From Eleusine coracana subsp. coracana (taxonomy: Eukaryota; Streptophyta; Magnoliopsida; Poales; Poaceae): DNA of 64,000 nucleotides. The position numbers and the translations under genes were made by a program. Below are positions 10,427 through 20,929 of the stretch, piece after piece (position 1 is the stretch's first letter; each line of letters starts with the position of its first letter). Location of the stretch: the NCBI GenBank assembly GCA_032690845.1, contig CM064430.1:44923882-44987881 (forward strand), read 5' to 3'. The notes beneath the pieces are model-generated. The model was not told the origin of the DNA and searched no databases. It was given only the letters and a program-made list of their open reading frames with translations.

Positions 10427-12996
10427 AGCTGCTTAATACAGGTACAATCTACCTTGTTGCTGATAGTGAATGGGTTAGTCCAGTACATTGTGTGCCCAAG
10501 AAAGGAGGGTTGACAGTAGTGCCTAATGAGAATAATGAGTTTATTCCTGAAAGGACTATAACTGGATGGAGAATGTGCATAGATTACAGAAGTTTGAACA
10601 AGGTGACGAAGAAAGATCATTATCCTCTTCTGTTCATTGATGAGATGCTTGAAAGGTTTGCAAAGAATACATACTTTTGTTATTTGGATGGATATAGTGG
10701 TTTCTTTCAGATACCGGTAAGACCAGAAGATCAGCAGAAAACTATTTTTACTTGCCCTTTCGGGACATATGCATATAGAAGGATGCCTTTTGGTCTTTGC
10801 AATGCACCTGCCACATTTCAAAGATGCATGAATGCAACATTCGCTGAATTCATAGAAGATATTATGGAGGTATTCATGGATGACTTCTCCGTACATAGTG
10901 CTGATTTTGATAGTTGTTTGGAGAATTTAGAGAAGGTTTTGAAAATGTGTGTTGAAAGTGACTTGGTTCTTAATTGGGAGAAGTGTCACTTCATGGTGAC
11001 AGAAGGAATAGTACTTGGTCATGTCATATCGAATAGGGGGATAGAGGTTGATAAGGCAAAGGTATCTACAGTTGAGAAATTGCCTCCCCCTACTGATCTT
11101 ACAACTTTGAGGAGTTTTCTTAGACATGCCAACTTCTATCACAGATTTGTTAAGGATTATTCGAGGATTGCTAAAGTTAAAGAATTGTTGAAGCAAGATA
11201 TAGAATTCATTATGGACGATGAAAGACTCTTTGCCTTCAGAAAGTTAAAGGAAGCACTATGCTCTGCACCCATCATGCAGCCACCTGATTGGAGTTTACC
11301 TTTTAAAATTATGTGTGATGCAAGTGATTATGCAGTTGGAGCTATTCTTGGACAACAGAAAGAAGGTAAAGTGCATGCTATTTATTATGCTAGCAAGACT
11401 TTGAATGAGGCGCAGATCAATTATACAACAACTGAGAAGGAGATGTTAGTTGTTATATTTGCTTTTGAGAAGTTTAGATCTTACATTCTAAATTCTAAAA
11501 TGATTGTATATACTGATCATGCTGCTATAAGATATTTGGTTTCAAAAAAGGAATTTAAGCCTCGGTTAATGTGGTGGGTATTGATGCTGGAAGAATTTGA
11601 TTTGGAAATAAGAGATAAGAAAGGAGTGGAAAATTCTATAGCAGATCATTTGTCTCGTCTTGAGTCATTGTCAACTGAGCTAATAAAAGATGAAATGCAA
11701 CAAGAGCAGCTGTTCGCTGCATTTTATCATAGAGAGAGTTGGATGACGGATATTATCAAAGGTTTCAAGGGACAAACTGATATGATGAACACGAATACAA
11801 GGAGAAGAGTTAAGAGCGAAATGAGAAAATTCATATGGGCCGACCCATACTTGTATAGGTATTGTCAGGATGGAGCAGTGAGAAGATGTGTACCTAGAGA
11901 AGAAAGAGCGAGCATTTTGTCAAAATGTCATTCTTCGGATTATGTGGGACATTACGGCTATTTCATAACACAGGCAAAAGTATGGGCGAGTGGATTCTAT
12001 TAGCCTATTATGCATGAAGATGCAAAAAGCTATGTTGCAACATGTACTCAATGCCAACGAATAGGAAATGTTAGCAGTAGGTATGCAATGCCTCTTAAGT
12101 ACAATCTTCAAGTCGATATCTTTGATGTATGGGGTATGGATTTTATGGGACCATTTGTGAATTCTCATGGTTGCGAATATATATTGGTTGTCGTTGATTA
12201 TGTTTCCAAGTGGGTTGAAGTAATGGCATGCAAGTTCAATACTACAAGAGAATCAAGGAATATACTTCAGGAGCAAGTTTTCCCAAGGTATTGAATACCA
12301 AGGATCGCATTTCACAGGAGGAGAATTTACTAGGTTTTTAGCAAGATCTAGGGTTGAACACAGAATTGGAACAGCTTATCATCCTCAGACAAATGGACAA
12401 GCAGAAATGTCAAATAAGCAATTAAAGGGGATTCTACAGAAGATAGTTACGAAGGAAGGAAAAGATTGGGCTATAAAGATTAACAGAGCATTATGGGCAT
12501 ATAGGACAGCATTCAAGACACCAATTGGTATGACGCCATATCAATTCGTCTATGGGAAATCATGTGACCTACCGGTGGAATTGGAACATAAGGCTTATTA
12601 GGCTATAAAGGAAATGAATTTGGATCTTAATGCCGCCAATATGAAAAGGAAAATTCAAATAAGTGAATTGGAAGAGATGCGATTACGTGCATATGAAAAT
12701 GCGACAATATATAAGGAAAAGACAAAGAAGTGGTATGACAAGAAGCTTTTGAAGAAGGAATCCAAGGAAGGAGATCGGGTACTCCTATTTAATTCATGAT
12801 TCAGATTATTTGGTAAAGGCAAACTGCGAAGTAAATGGTAAGGACCTTATCTTGTGGATACGGTGTTACCTTCAGGAGCTATGATTATAATGGATGGCAA
12901 AAGGAACAAGTACACGGTGAATGGACAACGTCTAAAGGTATATCTAGAACCTGACACTTTTGAATTAAAATCTTTTGATGTGTACTTTACTGCTTA
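10423..12996 (+). pseudogene. pol: pol of the Athila-like element (RT, RNase H, integrase), broken
   Basis: The reverse transcriptase (about 10450-11120) has WRMCIDYRSLNK, MPFGLCNAPATFQ and the catalytic FMDD at 10873-10884. RNase H follows (DASDYAVGAILG at 11320, TEKEM, YTDH at 11510). The integrase has the zinc-finger pair CTQC (about 12042) and core WGMDFMGPF. A TAG at 12001 stands where the family has Trp. At about 12290 the frame breaks and the segment holding the second catalytic Asp (normally ISDxGSHF) is missing: GSHF is present without the preceding ISD. NGQAEMSNK with the catalytic Glu follows at about 12392. Another TAG (12598-12600) again replaces an expected Trp. The C-terminal domain continues to about 12996. 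Confidence 0.85.
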
Positions 12997-13330
12997 GTGC
13001 CTTGTGCGGTCGAGCTTAACGACGTAAAACAAAAGCCCTGTATATGTTTTTGATTTCATGATTTTTTTTGATTGGGTAAAACTAGTGTACCATGCCGATC
13101 GGCGCAGTGCTGCGTCGATCGGCGCAGCCCTGCACCGATCAGCGTGGAAGTGTCTTTTTGGTTTTTGAGTCAGTTTTGGACCTGCCTTGTTAAGACAGTT
13201 GAATTCGGTAAATAATATATAGAGTCCTAGTCCAATTAGAAATCAAGGGATATAAATATGAGAGGGCAACAACCCCACGGATCAACTCGCATTACATACT
13301 CACCAGAACAAAGCCCTAAAGGAAGAAGCT
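12997..13330 (+). other. noncoding spacer with a triple CCGATCGG palindrome
   Basis: There is no coding frame of note before ATG 13331. Three palindrome cores lie exactly 20 bp apart (13096, 13116, 13136). Confidence 0.6.
13092..13146. repeat. triple CCGATCGG palindrome, 20-bp steps
   Basis: Cores at 13096, 13116 and 13136, in noncoding sequence. Confidence 0.9.
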
Positions 13331-14158
13331 ATGGAAGGCGACGTGTCGGGAAGCAATCAAGTCGGCACCGATCGGCACGACAGTTGCGCCGATCGGTGCA
13401 ACAGTGGAGCCGATCGGCTCGACGGCGAATTTCTGCAGCTTTCTGAAATTTGGTCCTGGGACGAAGTTGACAAAGTATTGACACCAACACGAGATGATCC
13501 AGTGGTCTGGTCAGATCTGAGGAATAAGTTCATGAAGGAAAGCAAAGCTGACGCATGGAACACCGACAAGGTAAAGATGGACAATGAACTTCGGCAGATT
13601 ATGAGGAGAGTTTTGGTGCGCAAGGGAAAATCTATAGGACCTATTGGAGGTGAGGCCGTTTCTCAAAGGTACACCATGGATGGTCTTCTTGATCTTGCTA
13701 AGCCTTTGTCATATGAAGATTTCTTATCTTTTGAAAGATTATTGACTAAGCAAGAGAAAGAGGAACTAGATGAAGAGAGCACTCTCACAATCCATAAGTG
13801 CCAGTTTTATAGCGAACATGATATCGCTGCCAAGTATGAACTCCAGCTGCACAAGGAAGCCGAAGAAGCCATGTACCTGTTGGATGCGGAAAAGGATCTT
13901 CAAGCTAGACAAGATGAAGCCTCTCCCAGGGTTCTTATCGATTGGGAGGGTTTTCAAGAAAACAAGATTCATAGGGATAGTTGCATCGAAGGTTGCAAGT
14001 GTCTCTTTTGTACTATAGATCTTCAACATAAGGTTGAACTCCAATTGGCAGAAGATCCAACCTTCATACCCAGAGAGGTTGTATATGATGATGGCTATCG
14101 TGCAGTTCTTGGAGGGAAGACACCTAAGGAGATTAATGATGAAATTTTACGAAGATAG
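13331..14158 (+). CDS. third open reading frame of the Athila-like element, function unknown
   Basis: This is an uninterrupted 275-codon frame from ATG 13331, downstream of pol, where Athila elements often carry an extra ORF. Near the N-terminus three 7-residue steps each contain an Asp-Arg pair (TDRHDS, ADRCNSG, ADRLDGE), encoded by the 21-bp palindrome steps. The rest is charged and mostly helical in composition, with a Cys cluster (CIEGCKCLFC, about 13982-14011). No transmembrane segment was seen, so an envelope-like role is not supported. I do not recognise a named domain. Confidence 0.5.
   Translation: MEGDVSGSNQVGTDRHDSCADRCNSGADRLDGEFLQLSEIWSWDEVDKVLTPTRDDPVVWSDLRNKFMKESKADAWNTDKVKMDNELRQIMRRVLVRKGKSIGPIGGEAVSQRYTMDGLLDLAKPLSYEDFLSFERLLTKQEKEELDEESTLTIHKCQFYSEHDIAAKYELQLHKEAEEAMYLLDAEKDLQARQDEASPRVLIDWEGFQENKIHRDSCIEGCKCLFCTIDLQHKVELQLAEDPTFIPREVVYDDGYRAVLGGKTPKEINDEILRR
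13364..13421. repeat. triple CCGATCGG palindrome, 21-bp steps, in coding sequence
   Basis: Cores at 13369, 13390 and 13411. The 21-bp step keeps the reading frame and gives three Asp-Arg heptads at the start of the third ORF. Confidence 0.9.
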
Positions 14159-14184
14159 CAAACAAGGGGATTCGTGAGCGTAAC

Positions 14185-14640
14185 TTGGAACAATTGATAG
14201 AAGCTGCCAGCTACGTCGATCGGCGCAATGATGGAGCCGATCGGCACGAACTGAAGATGGCTAAATTTATTGATCTGACAGCTCTGCCAAGTGAAGACGA
14301 AGAGCCTGCTGCAAAGAAGTGTAAGACTACACCAGAGGTTCGCAAATCTGCTAGACTATTGGGTAAGCCAATTCAAAGGTATTCTGAATGGGATAGCGAC
14401 TTTGACACGTTAGATTGTTTAGAAAATTTGGAGAGTGGTCATCCTAGTATGTCTGGATATGCGGGAGAGGATTTTGATATGCAGAGAAGCTCTAGAAGTC
14501 CTAAGTTTGAAAATTGGGGAACGTTTGCAGAATGTAACAATGGCAGGGCGGCAGGAACTTCAACAAGAGTTAATGGTAATGCAGAGGAAAGTGGAGACAA
14601 TCGCAGTGAAGAAAGAACACCACTGCGCCGATTGGCTTAG
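14185..14640 (+). pseudogene. continuation of the third ORF region in another frame
   Basis: This 151-codon acidic, hydrophilic frame carries another palindrome pair encoding VDRRNDGADRHE (14214-14252). A third, diverged pair at its 3' end (core 14629) runs across the stop codon. It lies in a different frame from the 13331 ORF, which ends 27 bases upstream, so it is probably the same original protein after a frameshift. It contains KKCKTTPEVRKSARLLGK, resembling the C-terminal tail of Athila-type ORF proteins. The function is unknown. Confidence 0.4.
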
Positions 14641-14660
14641 CCATTGCACCGATCAACGCA
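14212..14660. repeat. two further dimeric palindromes, 21-bp steps
   Basis: Cores at 14217 and 14238 (intact), and at 14629 (CGATTG) and 14650 (CGATCA), the latter pair decayed. Confidence 0.85.
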
Positions 14661-16247
14661 GAGGGGCTTAAACAGTGTCTCCCCCTACAATGTTGAAAAT
14701 CATAGTCTGCAACCACCAGTTTGCTGTCTTGTCTGCCGCCGAAATATTGAAAGATTGTATCAAGATAGGGATCGTGCCTACAGGCATCAAAGGGATGTGG
14801 ATCGGAGAATCCATGATGCAATCGAGATGAATGAAGCGGATTACACTTTTCTCATAAGAAACATAAGACGGATTTTCTAAGCCTTGAACAAGCATGGTCT
14901 CCATGATTAGTTGAGTTTCTTTTCTTGCAATGAGGACATTGCAAATTTTGAGTGTGGGGGAAGGGCTTCCATTAGTCATGGTCTTTAAGTGTTTTTAAGT
15001 TTAGTTTTGTTTGTTTTTCTTATTAAGTGTGCTTAAGAGAGTCATGAGTGATGTTGAGAGTTGCTTCAAAAGTCTTTATGTAGTTTGAATCATTGCATTG
15101 TCTTTAATAACGTTAGTGTCGATTGTCAAATTGAAAGTGCCCCATATTATTTATCTTATCTTTTTGATGATTGATCGGTTGATTACTTGAATTAGTTGAT
15201 TACCACTTAACTTTTAAGCTTTGAATTTGTGAAAACTTCTTTTGACTCATCCGAAGCCAAAGCAAAAGCAGGGTCTGATTTGCCTACATAAGCCAAGTGA
15301 ATGAGAGCAAGCTACACTTTTGAATTAATTGAATTGTAAGTAACTTGTAAACTCTTTGCTCATGATTTTGACCAAATTAGGAAAGGATGATCTATTTGTT
15401 TACCTCTATATTTCTAGCCATTCTTATCCATATAAATTCCTTGCTATCATGAAAACCATACGTCTTTGCTTCTCCCTCCTCCTTGATATAACCTATATTC
15501 TCAATAAAGAGAGGATTCAGACAACATTTGCTGCTGATGCAAGACAGAAATTGCTGATCATACTGGGAATAGAATAAAGAAGAAGAAAAAGGAAGAAAAA
15601 AGAAAAAACATAAAAAATAAATATATAGATTGCGCCGATAGACGCAGCTGTGGAACCGATTGGCGCAGATAAAAAAAAGAAGAAGAAAAAAAGAGACAAA
15701 GAGAAAAATTATTCCCTGAGATGCAGCAAGATTACCAAAGAAAGCAACTTTCTGATTATCTCTTACTCTTTGCCATTGTTCTCATTGAAACCTTTTTCTT
15801 TAGATCTCCTTTGTTCCTCTTCTCCGTCATTAAAATTTCTTTTCCTAGAAAATCCTTTCTTAGTGGGCATGATTGAGCACATTGTTGACATGGTTAATTT
15901 TATGGTTTAATTAGTTATATAGCCCTCCAAGATCCATATACAATCATTGATTAGATAGGAGAGGAAAGGAAATACACTTGAGAGATTTAGAGAAGACTAA
16001 TTGCATGATGCTCAATGCTAAGGATGAGTAAAGAAAACTAAAATCATTTTTGAAAAGGTTTTGTAGTAATTTGATTATATTCAAGTATGAAGTACCGATT
16101 GGTTTGAAAGAGGGTGAGAGAAAATCTTTGTGGGGCAAGTAAAAATGATAATTTATATTGATTGAAGGAGAGGTGATGTGAAGATTCTTGCTACATATTT
16201 GATTTTGTATTGCTCGAGGACTAGCAATGATCTGAGTGTGGGAGAAC
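14641..16247 (+). other. noncoding 3' region of the Athila-like element with polypurine tract
   Basis: It is mostly AT-rich with A/G-rich low-complexity runs (15575-15700). It holds one degenerate palindrome pair (cores 15636, 15657). It ends in a purine-rich 'gagtgtgggagaa' tract immediately before the 3' LTR at 16248, the expected polypurine tract. No gene was seen. Confidence 0.65.
15632..15664. repeat. degenerate dimeric palindrome, 21-bp step
   Basis: Cores at 15636 (CGATAG) and 15657 (CGATTG) in the noncoding 3' region. Confidence 0.75.
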
Positions 16248-16346
16248 TGTTGGTGGTTTCTAGCTACCCATTTTATCTACCAAAAAGGAATGTTTTACGT
16301 CTTAATTTGGTGGTATTGACTAACAATTCACCCCATATTTGCATAT
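16248..16346 (+). repeat. 3' LTR of the Athila-like element, first piece
   Basis: These 99 bp match 7014-7112. The piece is cut at 16346 by the Tat-like insertion. The last five bases, CATAT (16342-16346), are repeated at 35251-35255. Confidence 0.92.
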
Positions 16347-16741
16347 TGTGGGATACTTGCTTTGCGGGTATCCTCATACAAGGCTAAGTCGGTGGCTGAC
16401 CGGGTACTTCATCAACAAGGAAGCCGACCGACTCGGCTTGGAGTGCAAGACAAGAAAGATTAGACTTGCCATATAGAATCCTTGTAGAGTACGACTAGGA
16501 CTCTGCCTGAACCCCCCTGCCAACCAGATATATAAGGCGGCAGGGTACCCCCCATCGGAGGGAGAGAGAGAGAAAGGACACAACATCTCGTGACAATCAA
16601 TACAATATAGAACACAGGACGTAGGGTTTTTACCCTCATTGAGACGGCCCGAACCTGTATAATTCGACGTCTTATGTAACCATCGTAGTTCTTGGTCTCG
16701 ACGTAGCCCTATATATTTACTGCCTGTCTTGAGCATCGACT
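16347..16741 (+). repeat. 5' LTR of the Tat-like element
   Basis: It begins TGTGGGATACTTGC. It has a TATA-like 'gatatataaggcggcaggg' at about 16527. The end is placed just before the primer site. It keeps 'ctgcctgtcttgagcatcga' near the end, part of which is absent from the 3' LTR. Confidence 0.82.
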
Positions 16742-16743
16742 GT

Positions 16744-16761
16744 TGGCGCGCCAGGTAGGGG
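16744..16761 (+). promoter_or_regulatory. primer-binding region of the Tat-like element
   Basis: TGGCGCGCCAGGTAGGGG lies just inside the 5' LTR. This sequence is the usual post-LTR block of grass Tat/RIRE2-type elements. Confidence 0.75.
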
Positions 16762-16790
16762 ACAAGGCTCACCGGGATTCTTCGTCGACT

Positions 16791-19120
16791 ATGATGGCCG
16801 AACTTCCCATCATCCAATACTTGCCGGACTTCAAGATCTCCTTTGGATCGCTCGAATTCACGGTCAGCAACAATGGAGCCCTAGGTCTGAACGACTACAG
16901 ATCAGACTTGACCGCAGCCAGCCCCATGGCGCGATCACCGAGTCCATCTGACATTATCCCTGCATTGATCCCACACGGATCTGAGCAGGAAGACTCTTCC
17001 TTCGGATATGACTCGACGTCAGATCGGTCTTTTGATGAGGACACGGTCGGATCGACCTACTCATATCCCCATACAGTCAACATGGTGGATATAGTAGATC
17101 CTGCTGCTGGAAACCAGGATGAGGATCCAGATGTCGAAGAAGAAGGAAATCCAGCCGGTGGTCGCCAAAACCAGCTGGTCGAAGGAGGCCGACAGAATGA
17201 TAACCTGCCAGCTGATGAATTATCGGTCGGTCATCGCCGTCAACCAAGAGGGTCGCGCGGATCGCGCAACGCACGCCGACTGGATCTCAGCCCTGACCTT
17301 GAAGTGGATGGTGTTAAGGTCTACCACACCCCATAGAACAACATCACTGGGGCCAAGACATTGCTTGACACTTTAATGGTTGACGCCCACTATCAGACTC
17401 CTGCTATGCAGAAGGCGGTGGCTATGCTCAAGGCTGCAGCAGTGCAAGATGCGGCAAAGTCTCAGTCGGTCGCATGTTCCAGCCATGCATCTCCTCAGGG
17501 TCGGCATAGGCGTGAAGACCTAAGAAATTCTCTCAGCCTCCATGATGGATGAGACACCATCAACTCTCACCACGAGGAGCGCGCTCGGGACAACCAACGC
17601 TATGAGGAAGAACATCGTGAACGAAGGATGGATGCCCGACGGGAAGACCGATGGGACGACCGCCGGGAAGACCGACGGGACAACCAACAGGACGATCGTC
17701 ATAATCCTCCTCCAAGAGATAACCACAACGACTGACGTCGACATGACGATCAGGACCGGCACGATAATGATGGCAATCGACGACGTCGTCATGATGAGGA
17801 TGTCGGCCCACGCCACCGTCGTTGCCCAACTACGTCCCCAGACTGGCAAAGGTGGTCACCAACGCCGACTGATGACGAGATCGATGGCATCAAGGCTTAC
17901 GTCCCTCGGCTTCGCATTGCTCAATGGCCGAAAGGATTCAAGCCGGTTCCCATCAAAAAATATGATGGACAAACCAACCCCCGAGAGTGGCTACAACTCT
18001 ATAGCACGGCGATCCGGTCGGCTGGAGGTGATTCCAACGTAATGGCTAATTACCTTCTAGTCTGCTTAGATCCTGCCGTTCGGATACTCACATCTCTACC
18101 TGAGGAGTCAGTCATATCTTGGGGAGACCTCAACAGGAAACTCATAGAAAGTTTCCAAGCAACTTGCAACCGACCGGGCAAACACTTCGACCTCACTCGG
18201 ATCAAGCAGAAGGGTGACGAGCCTCTTCGCGACTACATCAAGTAGTTTTGCGCTAAGAAGACTGAGATCCCCAACGTCCCCAATCAGCAAATCATTACTG
18301 CTTTCCTGGGTGGAATTCGCAGTGACGATCTAGTCCGGGAAATGGGTCGGAGGAACCATGATCTCAAGCTCACCGCTCAAGAGTGCTTCGAGATTGCTAA
18401 TAAGTATGCATTAGGAGAGTCTGCACTTGATGATATCTGAGGAAAGGGCAAGGAGAAGCGGTCGGACAAGCCTGAGTACTCCAAGAAGGACAAGAAGAGA
18501 AAACCTGACAATGCTATCAACACAGTGGATCGGTTTTGGAGGAATCCTCGGACGAACCAGCCGTCTACTAATGAGTTGCTGAGTGGCCTTTGCCCTTGGC
18601 ACCCCAAGGGAAACCACAAAGCAAAGGATTGCTATTATCTGAAGGGTTTTGCGACAGCTGCGCTCAAGGTGGCCAAAGATCCCCCGAGGCGAAACAACAG
18701 CAACAAAGACAAGCCCAAGGATGATGATGACAAGGATGATTCAGGAGTGTTCCAGGAGCCCCGTAAAGAAGTAAACTTCATCTTCGGAGGCCCGGATGCC
18801 TATACGTCCAAGCGCAAGCAAAAGTTAGAGCTTCGAGAGATTAACTCGATGGAGCCAGCTACGCCTCAGTACATGAGGTGGTCTGAGATGCCAATCATCT
18901 TTGATCGGTCGGACCATCCAAAACATCTACCAAAACCAGGTCGCTACCCATTGGTGCTTGCTGCGACTATGAAGGAGGTGAAGTTCAATAGAGTACTCAT
19001 CGATGGAGGAAGCAGTTTGGACCTAATCTTCACCAGGACTCTTCAAGAGCTCGGTCTGTCAACCAATGACCTCCAACGAGTTCTTCACCCTTCCATGGGA
19101 TTGTGCCTGGCAAGACTTTA
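16791..19120 (+). pseudogene. gag: gag and protease N-terminal part of the Tat-like element
   Basis: A single frame starts at ATG 16791 and carries Gag: an acidic N-terminus, an Arg/Asp-rich repeat stretch (about 17570-17740), and the retrotrans_gag core (KKYDGQTNPREWLQLY, about 17960-18002). A CPWHPKGNHKAKDC zinc-knuckle-like segment follows at about 18592-18633. The protease motif LIDGGSS is at about 18996-19016. In-frame stops occur at 17334 (TAG), about 17550 and 17733 (TGA), 18243 (TAG) and about 18438 (TGA). The frame shifts near 19090, after which the protease continues in the next frame. Confidence 0.78.
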
Positions 19121-20007
19121 GTCCCAATTGGACAAATCAGTCTGCCAGTCACCTTTGGCACCCACGATAATTTTAGGACAGAGCGTATCCTCTTCCAGGT
19201 GGCAGACTTCGAGTCAGCATACCATGCAATCATCGGTCGATCGGTGATAGCTAGGTTTATGGCTGTTCCGCACTATCCATATCTCACCCTTAAGATGCCA
19301 GGCCCGAACGGAATAATCTCCGTCCACTCTGATCTTTGGAATTCTTTTGATTGCGATGTGCAGAGTTGTGAGATGGCTACCAAACAGTTGATGCTGTCAG
19401 ACCAAAAGGAGATCCAGAAGACAGTCAGTATAGAGGAGCAGACTAAAGCGGATGTTCTGACAAAGAAACCTACCAAGGACAAGATCCAGACCGATGACAT
19501 CCAAACCAAGGAGATTTTGCTCGATCCTGAGGACCCTGATAAGGTGACTTATGCTGGGGTCAACCTTGATAAAAAATAGGAACTCGTGCTCACTCTTTTC
19601 CTCCAGGAAAATAGGGATATCTTTGCATGGAAACCATCTAACATGCCGGGAGTTCCTAGGGAAAAGATTGAGCACGTGTTAAGGGTACCTCTAGGGGCTA
19701 CCCCCGTTCGCCAAAGGCTTAGAAGATTTGCGCAAGACCATAAGGACGCTATAAAGAAGGAGATAGTTAGATTGTTAGAAGCTAAGTTTATAAAGGAGGT
19801 GTATCATCACGACTGGTTAGCAAATCCAGTCCTTGTACCTAAAAAGAATAAAGAGTGGAGGATGTGTGTTGATTATACCGATCTCAACAAGGTCTGCTCA
19901 AAAGACCCCTTCGCTCTTTCTCGTATTGATCAGATTGTAGATTCGACAGCCGGGTGTGAGATTTTAAGCTTTCTGGATACCTATTCAGGCTATCACCAGA
20001 TCCCACT
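19103..20007 (+). pseudogene. pol: protease C-terminal part and 5' half of reverse transcriptase, Tat-like element
   Basis: After the frameshift the protease continues (AYHAIIGRSVIARF at about 19218). A TAG at 19577 is followed in frame by the linker and RT start (ENRDIFAWKPSNMPG at about 19607). The RT then shows RRFAQDH, WRMCVDYTDLNKVCSKD and SGYHQIPL, where it is cut at 20007 by the minus-strand chromovirus. Confidence 0.82.
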
Positions 20008-20929
20008 TGATGTGGACAAGGGTTCCCGATCTTCCGAAAGGTTCTGGATACGTTGATTTGGTCGGAGGCGACACACAAATCGATCCGGCTTCAGAACAGC
20101 ACGTTCTAAACCCCGCAATCGCAGCACGACGTCTCCTCTGGTTATCAACCGTCCTAAAACGATTGACCTCACCGAGAAGGCTAATCCCTGCCTGTCAATC
20201 AAGAACACAAGCAAGAACAAAGAAGAAAGAAACACAATTGCAGATGTATTATGAATCTCACGAAGTTGGGGTCTCGCAAACCGTGATGACGGCAAAACTG
20301 TTATGAACAGAATAATCTAAGCAAAACCTAAACCATAATGGTGCGGCGGCGGCTGTATATGAAGACCCTAAGGTCGTGCAAGACCCTCTGGACACACCCC
20401 TACTTGGGCTCAACTAGATACAAAGCCCAAAGGCCAAAAACAGGCGACACAGCACCGAAACAGATTCTGGACTCTCTCTTGTTTCGATGATTCCCGATGA
20501 CTCCAGATGAATTTTGATATGAGACCGGCAGTATTGGAAGGGTCTTCTTCTTATCTTTCCGTGCATATGTAGAACGTCCAAATCTGAGTCCGTATGCGTC
20601 TTGGGAATCCGTTTTAGTGCAGACTGGTCCTGAGCCCCGAAACAGAGTCGAAGTCGGTTTTGGTTGGGCCTCCACCTTGGCTTTCACGTCCTTGCTGGTC
20701 CTCCACGTCTCCAAGTCCTTCTCCCATCATCTCCTGGTCCTCTCCATGGTTCCTAATTATAATATAATCATTAGGTAGCAAACCATTCTCAAAAGTGACA
20801 TATGATAAAGAATGTAGGAACGAGCTCACCTCTAAATTTAGTCGTCGTGCACGAGCTCTAGTCATTGGACCTTGCAAGTCCAAAATTGGAGGAGTGTTGC
20901 ATGTATCCTTAGGAGTGATGTCCTCATCA
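20008..20929 (-). repeat. 3' LTR of the chromovirus (left copy)
   Basis: It is 922 bp. On the minus strand it starts TGATGAGGACATCA and ends CCACATCA. The last part of pol (to 20614) is encoded inside it. Confidence 0.95.

Noticed and set aside
13331..14158. Envelope protein in the Athila-like element
   Set aside because: No transmembrane segment, signal peptide or cleavage-like site is visible; only position after pol would support it.
7221..15664. CRISPR-like array of palindromes
   Set aside because: The CCGATCGG pairs are dispersed over kilobases in a plant retrotransposon, with no constant repeat-spacer layout and no cas genes.
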